A DNA stretch of 64,000 bases from Pedobacter sp. Leaf194 (GCF_001423945.1 NZ_LMPU01000009.1:558416-622415), one strand, 5' to 3'; positions 44,363-53,969 are shown, counted from the first letter of the stretch. Translations and numbers: made by a program. Notes: a model not told the origin generated them from the letters alone.

Positions 44363-46150
44363 ATGTGCCGCATCGCTGGAATTTTAAATAAAGCTGCTAA
44401 CACTGAACAACTCGCAAAAGATGTTCAAGCGATGTGCGACAGCATGAAACATGGCGGCCCTGATGATGAAGGCTTTTACTGCGACGAGGAAAATGGCATC
44501 TGTTTTGGTCACAGGCGCCTCGCCCTTATCGATTTGAGTACGAAAGGTCATCAGCCAATGCATTACAATGATGATAACCTTGTGATTACCTTTAACGGTG
44601 AGATTTATAATTACCTAGAACTGAAAGACGAGTTGAAACAATTAAACTTCAACTTCAGCACAAAAACTGATACCGAAGTGATCCTGGCAGCTTACAGCGC
44701 CTGGGGAAAAGAAAGTTTTAATAAACTAAAAGGAATGTTTGCCCTAGCCTTACACGATAGAAATAAGGCACTTGTTTATCTTGTTCGGGATAAAGCAGGC
44801 ATAAAACCTTTGTATTACGCTACATCATCAGGTAATCTCACCTTCGCTTCGGAGGTTAAAGCTTTCAGTTGCACATCAGAAAAATACACTGAAAATACTG
44901 ATTGGAAGGTTTTTCTATTAGCATTCGGTCACATTCCGGAGCCATTTACCACACTGGCGAATGTAAAAATGCTGCCGAAAGCAAGCCTTTTGGAATATAA
45001 TATCCGTACATCAGCTTGTAAAATAAGTGCCTTCAAGCAGAAAATACAATTAAAAACAATCACCTCTAAAAAAGAAGCTGAAAGTTTGATTTCAAAATCC
45101 TTAAGTGAAGCCGTAAAAAGACATTTAATTGCAGATGCTCGCATCGGGATATTTTTAAGTGGTGGTGTAGACAGTAGCCTGCTTACGCTAATCGCAGATA
45201 AAAATGTGAATGCGTCGGTCAATACCCTCTCAATAAATTTCGACGACGAGCAATTTTCGGAGAAAAAATTTCAGGACCTAATCAGTTCGAAAATTAAGGG
45301 CGAGCATGCTGAATATACTGTTAGTGAAGGTGCATTTAATTCGCTGCTGCCAAGGGCGCTGGAAGCGATGGATCAGCCCACAACGGATGGCATAAATTCG
45401 TGGTTTGTTAACTATTATGCGAAGCAAAAGAACTTAAAAGCAGTTTTATCAGGTGTAGGTGCCGATGAGCTTTTTGGCGGCTACCCATCTTTTAAGCGGA
45501 TGCGAAGGGTGAATTTGTTAGCTGCACTCCCTGGTTTTTTACTTAAAGCCGGTAAATATTTTAACAAACCTGCATTAAAGCGTATTTATTATCTGAGTTA
45601 TAAAAATGCTGCAGGAAAGTATCTTTTCTTACGGGGCTTTTTTACGCCGCCAGAGATTTCGAAAATCCTGAACCTATCCTTAACAGAAATCAATACGACG
45701 TTGAATAAGCTGGAAGCTCAAATCCCGAAACATTTAGGCGTAGAAGAACAAGCTTCCTGGCTGGAAATCAATTTGTATATGCAAAATCAGCTTTTAAAAG
45801 ACACTGATTCTATGAGTATGCAACACGGTGTGGAGGTACGCGTACCATTTCTTGATGACGATGTTGTTGCGGCAGTAAATGCAGTTCATAACGATTTAAA
45901 ATATAAGGGTGAAAAGACAAAAAAGTTATTGATAGATGCCTTTTACGGCACTTTACCGGAAACGATTTGGAACAGAAAAAAGATGGGTTTCACATTTCCA
46001 TTCCAGAAATGGTTAGTTAAAAACGATTTTTTCATCGAAAGATTCAATCACTCTTCAAACGATTTTGTAGACAAGCTTACAACAGACTTCAAATCTGGAA
46101 AAGTGCATTGGTCTAAAATGATGGCCGTTTATCAGGTATTAAACAACTGA
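44363..46150 (+). CDS. asnB: Asparagine synthase (glutamine-hydrolysing) family protein
   Basis: A 595-residue two-domain amidotransferase. N-terminal class II glutaminase domain begins with Met then the catalytic Cys2 ('MCRIAGIL'), with 'MKHGGPDDEGF', 'GHRRLALIDLSTKGHQPMHY' and 'FNGEIYNYLELKDEL'. The synthetase domain has the PP-loop 'GIFLSGGVDSSLL' near residue 267 and 'AVLSGVGADELFGGYPSF'. Copies in polysaccharide loci (WbpS-like) are often thought to amidate uronic acids of the repeat unit rather than make asparagine. Its stop overlaps the next glycosyltransferase start by 1 nt, so it belongs to the operon. Confidence 0.9.
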   Translation: MCRIAGILNKAANTEQLAKDVQAMCDSMKHGGPDDEGFYCDEENGICFGHRRLALIDLSTKGHQPMHYNDDNLVITFNGEIYNYLELKDELKQLNFNFSTKTDTEVILAAYSAWGKESFNKLKGMFALALHDRNKALVYLVRDKAGIKPLYYATSSGNLTFASEVKAFSCTSEKYTENTDWKVFLLAFGHIPEPFTTLANVKMLPKASLLEYNIRTSACKISAFKQKIQLKTITSKKEAESLISKSLSEAVKRHLIADARIGIFLSGGVDSSLLTLIADKNVNASVNTLSINFDDEQFSEKKFQDLISSKIKGEHAEYTVSEGAFNSLLPRALEAMDQPTTDGINSWFVNYYAKQKNLKAVLSGVGADELFGGYPSFKRMRRVNLLAALPGFLLKAGKYFNKPALKRIYYLSYKNAAGKYLFLRGFFTPPEISKILNLSLTEINTTLNKLEAQIPKHLGVEEQASWLEINLYMQNQLLKDTDSMSMQHGVEVRVPFLDDDVVAAVNAVHNDLKYKGEKTKKLLIDAFYGTLPETIWNRKKMGFTFPFQKWLVKNDFFIERFNHSSNDFVDKLTTDFKSGKVHWSKMMAVYQVLNN

Positions 46151-47271
46151 TGCAAGATCAGAAAATACTTTTACTTACGCTACATTCTTTCAGTTTGACA
46201 GGCGGAATTGAGAAAGTTTGCCGAAGCCTTAGCAAAGTGCTAAAAGACCTTTTTGAGCAACAAAAAATCAAATCCTATCAGGTATTGAGTATGTACGATT
46301 CGGTAGCAGATTTGAAATATGTAAACCAGAAATCCTTCAAGGGTTTTGGTTCGAACAGATTCCGATTTGCGTGTCATGCTATTAAATTCGGAAGTTCGTC
46401 TGATGTAATTATTTTAAGTCATGTTAACCTTTTAATTTTTGGATGGATTATCCAAAAGATTAAGCCCGGCAAGCGGATTATTCTCTTCGCCCATGGCATA
46501 GAAATCTGGACTGAACTAAGCAAGTGGAAAACTGATTTCATTAGAAAGAACGTCGAAATATTCGCGGTAAGCAGGTTTACTGCCGATACCGTTCAAAAGG
46601 TTCATCAGCTAAATTCTTCAAAAATTACCGTTTTGAATAACTGCCTAGATCCTTTTTTTGCACTGCCAGAATCGTTTGCTAAGCCGTTGGAACTGATGGA
46701 ACGTTACGGTCTATCAACAGATATGCAGGTTTTATTTACACTCAACCGGCTGTCTTACTCAGAGCAATATAAAGGCTACGACAAAGTTATTGAAGCGTTG
46801 CCGGAACTCCCTAAAAACGTGATTTACATTTTGGGTGGCAAGGCTGATGCCGGGGAAGAACTGAGAATCAAAGAATTAATAAGCAGTCTCGAGTTAGAGC
46901 AACGGGTAATTTTAACTGGATTTATTGCTGACGATGAAATTGTGGCTCACTACCTGCTCGCTGATCTATTCATTATGCCTAGTAAGGCTGAAGGTTTCGG
47001 AATCAGTTTTATCGAGGCTGCAGCCTGTGGCCGCCGTTCTATTTGTGGAAACCTTGATGGCAGTCGCGATGCAATATTAAATGGTACATTGGGCCGTCCG
47101 GTTAATCCCGATAACAAACCGGAACTGCTATCAGCGATTATCGACGAATTATCAATTGCACAACCTAAAGCTGAATTTCTGCAAAGGGAATGCCTGAAAG
47201 CCTTCAGCCATGCTAGTTATTCAGCTAAAATAGCCGAAAACCTAACTGCACGAGCGGTTCTAAATCTTTAA
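46150..47271 (+). CDS. Glycosyltransferase family 4
   Basis: A 373-residue GT-B fold enzyme. N-terminal 'KILLLTLHSFSLTGGIEKVC' with the acceptor-side glycine loop, and donor-side 'LFTLNRLSYSEQYKGYDKVI' (the usual 'GR...KG' region). The EX7E motif is in 'MPSKAEGFGISFIEAAACG' near residue 275-293. It retains a nucleotide-sugar donor, probably UDP- or GDP-linked. It is tightly packed between asnB and the Wzm-like gene. Confidence 0.9.
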   Translation: MQDQKILLLTLHSFSLTGGIEKVCRSLSKVLKDLFEQQKIKSYQVLSMYDSVADLKYVNQKSFKGFGSNRFRFACHAIKFGSSSDVIILSHVNLLIFGWIIQKIKPGKRIILFAHGIEIWTELSKWKTDFIRKNVEIFAVSRFTADTVQKVHQLNSSKITVLNNCLDPFFALPESFAKPLELMERYGLSTDMQVLFTLNRLSYSEQYKGYDKVIEALPELPKNVIYILGGKADAGEELRIKELISSLELEQRVILTGFIADDEIVAHYLLADLFIMPSKAEGFGISFIEAAACGRRSICGNLDGSRDAILNGTLGRPVNPDNKPELLSAIIDELSIAQPKAEFLQRECLKAFSHASYSAKIAENLTARAVLNL

Positions 47272-47277
47272 GAATTA

Positions 47278-48135
47278 GTGGAAAACAAAGAAGCGTATAA
47301 CTGGACTATTGAAGCAAAAGCCTCTTTGTTTGATTTGAAATTAAATGAAGTTTGGGCCTATCGCGACCTGCTTTTATTGTTGGTTCGCCGGGATTTCGTG
47401 TCTTTTTATAAACAGACCATTTTAGGTCCGCTTTGGTTTTTCATACAACCACTGTTCACTACCATAATATTCACTTTTATATTTGGCAATTTAGCCGGAA
47501 TCTCAACAGACGGGCTTCCAAAGCCGCTTTTTTATATGGCAGGCATTACAGCGTGGAATTATTTCGCAGATTGTTTAACCAAAACCTCGACCGTTTTCAG
47601 AGACAACGCCGGCATTTTTGGTAAGGTTTACTTCCCGAGGTTAATTATGCCTCTGAGTATTGTTGTAAGCAATTTGGTCCGTTTTGGGGTACAAATGTTA
47701 TTGTTTTTGTTGATGATGGGTTACTACTACCTGTCAGACGCTCGCTTTCAAATCACTTGGGCTGTTGGTCTCTTCCCAATAATTGTGATTTTGATGGCAC
47801 TATTAGGATTAGGTGCAGGCATGTTTATCTCAGCCATGACGACCAAATACCGCGACCTTGCTTTTTTGGTTGGCTTTGGCGTACAATTATTAATGTATGC
47901 TACAACTGTAATATACCCACTTTCTACAGCGCTTGATAAATATCCGGAGTATGCCTGGATAATTGAATACAACCCGATGACGCCCATTATTGAAACCTTT
48001 CGTTACGGGTTTTTAGGCGAAGGGAGTTTCAGCTGGGGAAGCTTAGGTTATGCAACCGGAGTAACTATTGCCCTGCTTTTATTCGGCATTTTGATCTTTA
48101 ATAAAGTAGAACGGAATTTTGTGGATACGGTGTAG
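47278..48135 (+). CDS. Wzm-like ABC-2 permease for polysaccharide export
   Basis: A 285-residue integral membrane protein with six membrane spans, starting at a GTG at 47278. The N-terminal amphipathic 'EVWAYRDLLLLLVRRDFVSF' and 'YKQTILGPLWFFIQPL' are the hallmark of Wzm/RfbA/KpsM-type permeases, as is 'PRLIMPLSIVVSNLVRF' and the C-terminal 'YNPMTPIIETFRYGFLG'. It forms the inner-membrane channel for a complete polysaccharide with the Wzt-like ATPase at 50236. The partners are normally adjacent but are here separated by two genes of lower G+C. Confidence 0.92.
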   Translation: MENKEAYNWTIEAKASLFDLKLNEVWAYRDLLLLLVRRDFVSFYKQTILGPLWFFIQPLFTTIIFTFIFGNLAGISTDGLPKPLFYMAGITAWNYFADCLTKTSTVFRDNAGIFGKVYFPRLIMPLSIVVSNLVRFGVQMLLFLLMMGYYYLSDARFQITWAVGLFPIIVILMALLGLGAGMFISAMTTKYRDLAFLVGFGVQLLMYATTVIYPLSTALDKYPEYAWIIEYNPMTPIIETFRYGFLGEGSFSWGSLGYATGVTIALLLFGILIFNKVERNFVDTV

Positions 48136-48195
48136 TGTAAAATGAATCAGCTTTTCAACATAGGCAAAAATTAACATCACAATCTTAAGGAGATT

Positions 48196-49326
48196 TTGAA
48201 AGTCGCGACAAAACTTAATAACATTCGAGTACAACTAAATGTACCGTTTTGCACACCTGATTTTTTGAATAAATCTTATTATCCGTCTTTAAATGGATGG
48301 AGAGCAATGGCTATTATTTTGGTTGTTCTAGGACATGCTAAAGCAACCGCTCCTCAATATTCATTTTATTACAATTTTGCTGAAAATTTTATTTATCAAA
48401 ATTTAGGCGTTAGAATTTTCTTCGTTTTAAGTGGCTTCTTAATTACTTCCTTATTGATAAAGGAATATATAAAAACAACTTCTATAAATATCAAAAACTT
48501 CTTTATAAAAAGGACGTTAAGAATTTTCCCAGCTTTATATATCTATCTTCTGTGCGTTCTAATTGTCAGTAAAATTCTTAAAGTAGACTTGAATTTGGAT
48601 AATTTTTTAGGGCCAATGTTATACCTAAATAACTTCAACCTTTTTCAAGGAACCTGGCTCACTGGCCATACATGGTCTTTGGCAGTTGAAGAGCAATACT
48701 ATCTCATATGGCCAATTATTTTCTTCAAATTATTGAAAAACACATGGTCAATCTGCATAATCATAATATTATCCATGCCTACATTAAAAGTACTTTGGTA
48801 CTATAATCCTGAATTGAAGAATGTTACCTTAGAACCGTTCCTATCAAGCGCAGATGCAATTTTTATGGGTTCCTTCTTTTCAATACTGTCATTCAAGGGT
48901 TTTTTCACAAGTCGACAGCTATTATGGCATAATGGTATTTTATTCTTCATTTCAATAGCCATAATTGAAATGATATACTTTTTTTCATCGCGTGGTCTTT
49001 ATGCCCCAGTACTTCTGCCCTTTGGAAATCTCCTTAACAACATTTTAACTATCTTTATGATAATTAGCACATTAATAAATAACAAATCGATTATTTATCG
49101 ATTTCTAAATTCAAAATATATAGTCCATTTAGGTATTATATCCTATAGCCTATATTTATGGCAACAACTTTTTATTATCCCAACTTATCTTTACAATGGT
49201 AAATTTAGTTCGTTTCTGGTTTTTCCATTCAATATTGTGTTGGCTTTATGCGCAGGGGAAATATCCTATCAACTTATCGAGAAATGTTCTCAAAAAATTA
49301 GAGAAAAATTCATTCCAGTAAATTAA
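48196..49326 (+). CDS. Acyltransferase 3 family membrane O-acyltransferase
   Basis: A 376-residue polytopic protein with about ten membrane spans. 'YYPSLNGWRAMAIILVVLGH' carries the conserved Arg and the catalytic His of the family, 'LGVRIFFVLSGFLITSLLI' and 'WLTGHTWSLAVEEQYYLIWP' are the next two hallmarks. Such enzymes O-acetylate or succinylate surface sugars. The start is a TTG at 48196 with AAGGAG 3 nt before it, since no ATG precedes the first conserved motif; the spacing is short. It is the first of the clearly A+T-rich genes of the locus. Confidence 0.88.
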   Translation: MKVATKLNNIRVQLNVPFCTPDFLNKSYYPSLNGWRAMAIILVVLGHAKATAPQYSFYYNFAENFIYQNLGVRIFFVLSGFLITSLLIKEYIKTTSINIKNFFIKRTLRIFPALYIYLLCVLIVSKILKVDLNLDNFLGPMLYLNNFNLFQGTWLTGHTWSLAVEEQYYLIWPIIFFKLLKNTWSICIIIILSMPTLKVLWYYNPELKNVTLEPFLSSADAIFMGSFFSILSFKGFFTSRQLLWHNGILFFISIAIIEMIYFFSSRGLYAPVLLPFGNLLNNILTIFMIISTLINNKSIIYRFLNSKYIVHLGIISYSLYLWQQLFIIPTYLYNGKFSSFLVFPFNIVLALCAGEISYQLIEKCSQKIREKFIPVN

Positions 49327-49380
49327 ATTCTCAAAAATAGCTAATCATCATTATAACTTCGAGTTAGATATAATTTTTCA

Positions 49381-50181
49381 ATGTACACACTTCGTAAATA
49401 CTTTTTTAATTTTAAAAACTGGATAGCTTCCTATGAAAGAATTAAATACCTATATAATAAGAGAAAATTATTAAAAAAAGGTTATAAAATAAATTCTACA
49501 ACTGATGAGTATATCGTTTCGAGTGTAAACAAATCAGATATCTTTTTAAGAAAAAAAGGAAGTGATTGGTCTGTATTTAAACAAATTACAATAGGAGGAG
49601 AATACAATTATATAATTGAAAAGATAAAGGCAATTATCTCAAATCCGAGTCTCATAATAGATTGTGGCGCTAACATAGGGTTAACCTCGTACCAACTATC
49701 CTATGCCTTTCCAAATTGCAGAATTATTTCAGTTGAGCCTGATTTCGGTAACTACACGCAATTACTGAAAAATTTGAATGGAAGAACTAATTTATTAGGT
49801 CTAAATAAGGCAATTTGGTCTGAAAAAAGAATGTTAAATTTTGACTATGATTTTAGAGATGGTCAAGATTGGTCAGTTAGAACAACTGATGAAAAAACAC
49901 TAAGTGGAGTTTCAGTAGAATCAATAACAATAAATCAAATATTAGAATTATCAGGACACAAAGTAATTGATTTTCTAAAAATTGATATTGAAGGGGCAGA
50001 AAAAGAATTATTTAAAGATAAAAACACAAGCAATTTTCTTAATCAAACAAAATTTATCTCTATAGAAATTCATGATGAATTTGATATGAGTAGTAAGATC
50101 TACCAAACGCTAAAAGAAAACAATTTTAAATTAATAAAGTGCGGTGAATTAATGTTTGGTATTAAAAATCAATTTATTTAA
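49381..50181 (+). CDS. FkbM family methyltransferase
   Basis: A 266-residue SAM-dependent methyltransferase. SAM motif I is 'LIIDCGANIGLTSYQLSYAF' near residue 92, followed by 'IISVEPDFGNYTQLLKNL'; 'VIDFLKIDIEGAEKELF' near 200 is the FkbM hallmark. It probably O-methylates a sugar of the repeat unit or chain terminus. The gene is extremely A+T-rich (for example only 8 of 60 bases at 49441-49500 are G or C), more so than the Wzm gene before it and the Wzt gene after it. Confidence 0.88.
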   Translation: MYTLRKYFFNFKNWIASYERIKYLYNKRKLLKKGYKINSTTDEYIVSSVNKSDIFLRKKGSDWSVFKQITIGGEYNYIIEKIKAIISNPSLIIDCGANIGLTSYQLSYAFPNCRIISVEPDFGNYTQLLKNLNGRTNLLGLNKAIWSEKRMLNFDYDFRDGQDWSVRTTDEKTLSGVSVESITINQILELSGHKVIDFLKIDIEGAEKELFKDKNTSNFLNQTKFISIEIHDEFDMSSKIYQTLKENNFKLIKCGELMFGIKNQFI

Positions 50182-50235
50182 ACAATCTAGAGATACAAGG
50201 TTTAACCAGATATTTCAAGGTTTGTATTTGATTTA

Positions 50236-51498
50236 ATGAATAACGGTCTAGTAATAAAAGTAGAACATCTAAGTAAGGCTTATCAGTTGGGGCAAATTGG
50301 TACGGGCACAATCAGTCGTGATTTGGAACGGTGGTATGCAAAAGTACGTGGCAAAGAAGATCCATTTTTACATATTGGAGAAAATAACAACCAGAGTACC
50401 AAAAGTGCAAGCAACGTAGTTTGGAGTTTAAAGGATATTAATTTTGAGATTGAACAAGGTGATGCAGTGGGTATTATTGGCAGAAATGGTGCTGGTAAAA
50501 GTACATTATTGAAGATATTAAGTAAGGTTACCGCTCCAACTACAGGTAAGATTTTTGGAAAAGGTAGAGTCGCCAGTTTATTAGAAGTTGGGACAGGATT
50601 TCATCCAGAATTATCGGGACGAGAAAATATTTTTCTCAACGGTGCGATTTTGGGGATGAGGAAAAAAGAAATACAACGGAAATTGGAAGAGATTGTAGAT
50701 TTTGCGGGCATTGAGCGATACTTGGATACGCCAGTTAAAAGATATTCATCTGGCATGTATGTTCGTTTAGCATTTGCCGTGGCAGCACACCTCGAATCTG
50801 AAATTTTAATTGTTGATGAAGTATTGGCGGTTGGTGATGCAGAATTTCAGAAAAAATGCCTGGGCAAAATGAGTGATGTCAGTAAAGGCGAAGGTAGAAC
50901 CGTATTATTTGTGAGCCATAATATGGACGCTGTAGCAACACTCACAACCAAATCACTTTATCTTAAAAATGGTGAATTAAACTTATACGACAAGACTGAC
51001 ACTACTATTCAGAAATATTTAGAAACAGATACAAATGAAGTTGGTATTTATATCAAAGATCCAAATGCTAACAGCCCATCTTTTACGAAAGTAGAAGTTA
51101 TAACATCAGAAAAAGATGGTACTCACATGAATGGCGAAGATCTAATTGTAGATATTGACATCAACATGCCTGAGATTATAGAAGGCATGTCAGTATCATT
51201 ACAAATCTGCAATTCAAAGGAAATTCCTATAATCTATACCTACTTATTTGATACAGAATCGCCCCTATTGAGAAAAAGTGGTGTTAACAAAATGCGTTGT
51301 ATACTCCCCAAATGCAAGCTTTACGCTAATACCTATTATTTAATAATGCACTTAGCTGAAACTAAGGGTAAATTCAAGTTTGAAGAAGTCCATAAAATTT
51401 GTGAATTCGAAGTGGTTATGCCCAATAAGGTCATTGAATGGGGCTGGCAAAAAGACTCTTGCGTATACACTGAAGACTTTACTTGGGAGAAAATATAA
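50236..51498 (+). CDS. Wzt-like ABC ATPase with C-terminal polysaccharide-recognition domain
   Basis: A 420-residue ATPase. The ABC domain (to about residue 245) has Walker A 'GIIGRNGAGKSTLLKIL' near residue 79, 'LLEVGTGFHPELSGRENIFL', signature 'YSSGMYVRLAFAVA' near 168, and Walker B 'ILIVDEVLAVGDAEFQKKCL'. The remaining 170 residues form a beta-rich Wzt C-terminal domain, which in O9a-type systems binds the capped, often methylated, chain end and couples export to termination. The flanking methyltransferases fit such a role. The C-terminal part has lower G+C than the ATPase part, as expected if this specificity domain was exchanged. Confidence 0.92.
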   Translation: MNNGLVIKVEHLSKAYQLGQIGTGTISRDLERWYAKVRGKEDPFLHIGENNNQSTKSASNVVWSLKDINFEIEQGDAVGIIGRNGAGKSTLLKILSKVTAPTTGKIFGKGRVASLLEVGTGFHPELSGRENIFLNGAILGMRKKEIQRKLEEIVDFAGIERYLDTPVKRYSSGMYVRLAFAVAAHLESEILIVDEVLAVGDAEFQKKCLGKMSDVSKGEGRTVLFVSHNMDAVATLTTKSLYLKNGELNLYDKTDTTIQKYLETDTNEVGIYIKDPNANSPSFTKVEVITSEKDGTHMNGEDLIVDIDINMPEIIEGMSVSLQICNSKEIPIIYTYLFDTESPLLRKSGVNKMRCILPKCKLYANTYYLIMHLAETKGKFKFEEVHKICEFEVVMPNKVIEWGWQKDSCVYTEDFTWEKI

Positions 51499-51502
51499 CT
51501 AT

Positions 51503-52219
51503 ATGAGAGAAGAAAGCCTTGGCCGTTTAAACACAACAGATATAAAAATTGATGATTTGTATTATTTGCATTATAAGTATTACCATCGAGATTTATTTGA
51601 TGCATTTGAAAAGTATGCTCTAGGTAATTTATTAGATATTGGATGCGGCAATAAGCCCTACGAGAATAAATTACGGCATAAAATTAGTAAATATACAGGC
51701 ATTGATATTATTCAATCTAGTGATAACAAAGTTGATTATTTATGCCCTGCGAATAAAATACCTTTAGAAAATAGCTTATTTGAAACAGTAATTTCAACCC
51801 AAACAATAGAGCATGTGGAAGATCATCAGGGCTTAGTAAATGAAGCTTATAGATTGTTGAAGCCAAATGGGATTTTTATTGTTAGCGGTCCAATGTACTG
51901 GCCGTTACATGAAGAACCCTATGACTTTTTTAGGTTTACCAAACATGGCTTTAAATACATCTTAGAAAAAGCTGGCTTTGAGATTGTAGAAATAAAATCG
52001 AACGGCGGTAAATGGTCTGTAGCCGGACAAGCATTTTTGCATGCATTATTGCCGAGCGTTTATAATATTAAAGGGTTAAAAGGAATATTTTTACGTAAAT
52101 CTTTTCAATTATTTGGAGGGACTAAAGGAGTTAATATTTTTTTTGAAAAAATTGATGATGAGATCACGGACAACTCAAATACAATGAATTATGTTATTGT
52201 AGCAAAAAAAACGCCATGA
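51503..52219 (+). CDS. Class I SAM-dependent methyltransferase
   Basis: A 238-residue enzyme starting at the ATG at 51503 (MREESLGRLNTTDIKI), 4 nt after the Wzt-like gene; the open frame reaches back to 51380 inside that gene but this is not credible. SAM motif I is 'NLLDIGCGNKPYENKL', then 'YTGIDIIQSSDNKVDYLCPA' and 'FETVISTQTIEHVEDHQGLV' (Methyltransf_11 type). Next to Wzt, it could be the enzyme that methylates the chain terminus or a sugar of the repeat. Its stop overlaps the next GT2 start by 4 nt. Confidence 0.86.
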   Translation: MREESLGRLNTTDIKIDDLYYLHYKYYHRDLFDAFEKYALGNLLDIGCGNKPYENKLRHKISKYTGIDIIQSSDNKVDYLCPANKIPLENSLFETVISTQTIEHVEDHQGLVNEAYRLLKPNGIFIVSGPMYWPLHEEPYDFFRFTKHGFKYILEKAGFEIVEIKSNGGKWSVAGQAFLHALLPSVYNIKGLKGIFLRKSFQLFGGTKGVNIFFEKIDDEITDNSNTMNYVIVAKKTP

Positions 52220-53022
52220 TTCTAACGGTGGTCATTCCGTGTTATAACCATGGTCAATACATACAAGAAGCTATTGATAGTGTTTTAACTTATCAAGACC
52301 AACCAGTCGAAATTATCATTGTAGATGATGGCTCCACAGATATGTATACCATTGAGAAGATGGAAGAGCTTAAAGCTCTTAGTTATCATGTTATCCAGCA
52401 AAACAATGCTGGCTTAGCAACCGCGAGGAATGTTGGTATTGCAGAAGCTAAAGGTAAATACATTTTGCCTCTAGATGCAGACAACAAAATCAAAGCCGAT
52501 TATATTCGAAAGGCTATAGAGCTTTTAGATACAAATAATGTCGATATTGTATATGCCAAACCTGTTTTTTTTGGTAAAGTAACCGAAGAAAGAATATTTT
52601 CCACACGTGAATTTAATGGAAAGGATTTAATTTTTACCAGCTATATTGATGCTTGTGCCGTTTATAGGAAAGAAGTTTGGGCAAAAAACAATGGCTATGA
52701 TGCAAATATGCCATATCAAGGATTAGAAGATTGGGACTTTTGGTTAAATAGTTATTTTAATAGCTTCAGATTTATATTTATAAACGAAGAACTCTATCAA
52801 TATAGAATATTGGAAAACTCGATGATAATAAACACTTTCCAGGGTAATAGGCATGAAGAATCTCACAGGTATCTCATCAATAAATATTCATATTTTATTT
52901 ACAATGCACTTGTAGATTCCAATAGTATAAACCAAATCTATTATAATGACAGAAATAGACCTTTTAGAACTTCAATTAAATATTTAAGTCTTGCTTTGAA
53001 GAGAATATTTAAGATCAAATAA
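52216..53022 (+). CDS. Glycosyltransferase family 2
   Basis: A 268-residue GT-A enzyme: 'MILTVVIPCYNHGQYIQEAI', 'VEIIIVDDGSTDMYTI', 'GKYILPLDADNKIKADYI' (DxD) and 'YQGLEDWDFWLNSYF' with the conserved ED of the acceptor-side base. It overlaps the methyltransferase by 4 nt and precedes another GT2 by 11 nt. The sugar transferred cannot be read from the sequence. Confidence 0.9.
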   Translation: MILTVVIPCYNHGQYIQEAIDSVLTYQDQPVEIIIVDDGSTDMYTIEKMEELKALSYHVIQQNNAGLATARNVGIAEAKGKYILPLDADNKIKADYIRKAIELLDTNNVDIVYAKPVFFGKVTEERIFSTREFNGKDLIFTSYIDACAVYRKEVWAKNNGYDANMPYQGLEDWDFWLNSYFNSFRFIFINEELYQYRILENSMIINTFQGNRHEESHRYLINKYSYFIYNALVDSNSINQIYYNDRNRPFRTSIKYLSLALKRIFKIK

Positions 53023-53033
53023 GTACCTATTTA

Positions 53034-53969
53034 ATGGAATTCAATAAAACCCCGAAAGTTTCTGTTATTGTACCTGTTTATAATCATGATCAGTTCTTAA
53101 CCCTTAGGATTGAATCGATACTCAATCAAAGTTATCAAGATTTTGAGCTTATAATATTGGATGATTGTTCAACTGACAAAAGTTTAAGCATTATAAATTC
53201 ATATTCACCATCTAAGATTAGTCATATTATCACAAATCGGCAAAACGGTGGGAGCCCTTTTAAGCAATGGAAAAAGGGAATTGAAAAAGCAAAAGGAGAA
53301 TATATTTGGATTGCGGAAAGTGATGATTATTGTAGCAGCAATTTTTTAAAAATAGCTACAGATACATTTAATGCAGACCCATTGATAAGCCTTTTTTACT
53401 CGAAAAGCGAGATGGTAGACGAAGATGGGAAATTTGCTAATAATCTAGATTGGTGGTATAGTGATCTAAATGCAAACAAATGGAATGAAAGTCACAGTAA
53501 TGATAGCAAAATGGAAATTCTTACTTATTTGAGTAAAAAAAATACCATAGTAAATGCAAGTGCCGTCGTTTTTAAAAATACTTCAACTATAGTATGGATA
53601 CTAAATGAAGTTGTGAATTATAAATTTTGCGGGGATTGGATGTTTTGGCTCATCTATTTAAAAAGTACAGATAAACTCTTTTATAGTACTAATACAACGA
53701 ACTATTTCCGCACTCACAACAATACTACTCGCCAAAATGTAAATTATAACAGAAATTTTGAGATACTAAAAATTTATAAATGGGTTATCAAAAATGTTTA
53801 TGATAATCAAAACAAAGCTCTACTATTTAAGTATTTTTTCGACAACCATATCATCAAGCCTCCGAGAAGATTTTTTTTTACGAATACATGGCTGTTGATT
53901 AAATCTACTGTAGTTACTAAATATTATTTTTCAAATATCATCCTCTATTATCTAAAAAGGAAAAATTGA
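53034..53969 (+). CDS. Glycosyltransferase family 2
   Basis: A 311-residue GT-A enzyme: 'VSVIVPVYNHDQFLTLRIES', 'FELIILDDCSTDKSL', 'GEYIWIAESDDYCSSNFL' with an ESDD metal-binding region, and 'FCGDWMFWLIYL'. It is A+T-rich. Its TGA stop overlaps the TTG start of the following GT4 gene (TTGA), suggesting reinitiation. Confidence 0.88.
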   Translation: MEFNKTPKVSVIVPVYNHDQFLTLRIESILNQSYQDFELIILDDCSTDKSLSIINSYSPSKISHIITNRQNGGSPFKQWKKGIEKAKGEYIWIAESDDYCSSNFLKIATDTFNADPLISLFYSKSEMVDEDGKFANNLDWWYSDLNANKWNESHSNDSKMEILTYLSKKNTIVNASAVVFKNTSTIVWILNEVVNYKFCGDWMFWLIYLKSTDKLFYSTNTTNYFRTHNNTTRQNVNYNRNFEILKIYKWVIKNVYDNQNKALLFKYFFDNHIIKPPRRFFFTNTWLLIKSTVVTKYYFSNIILYYLKRKN

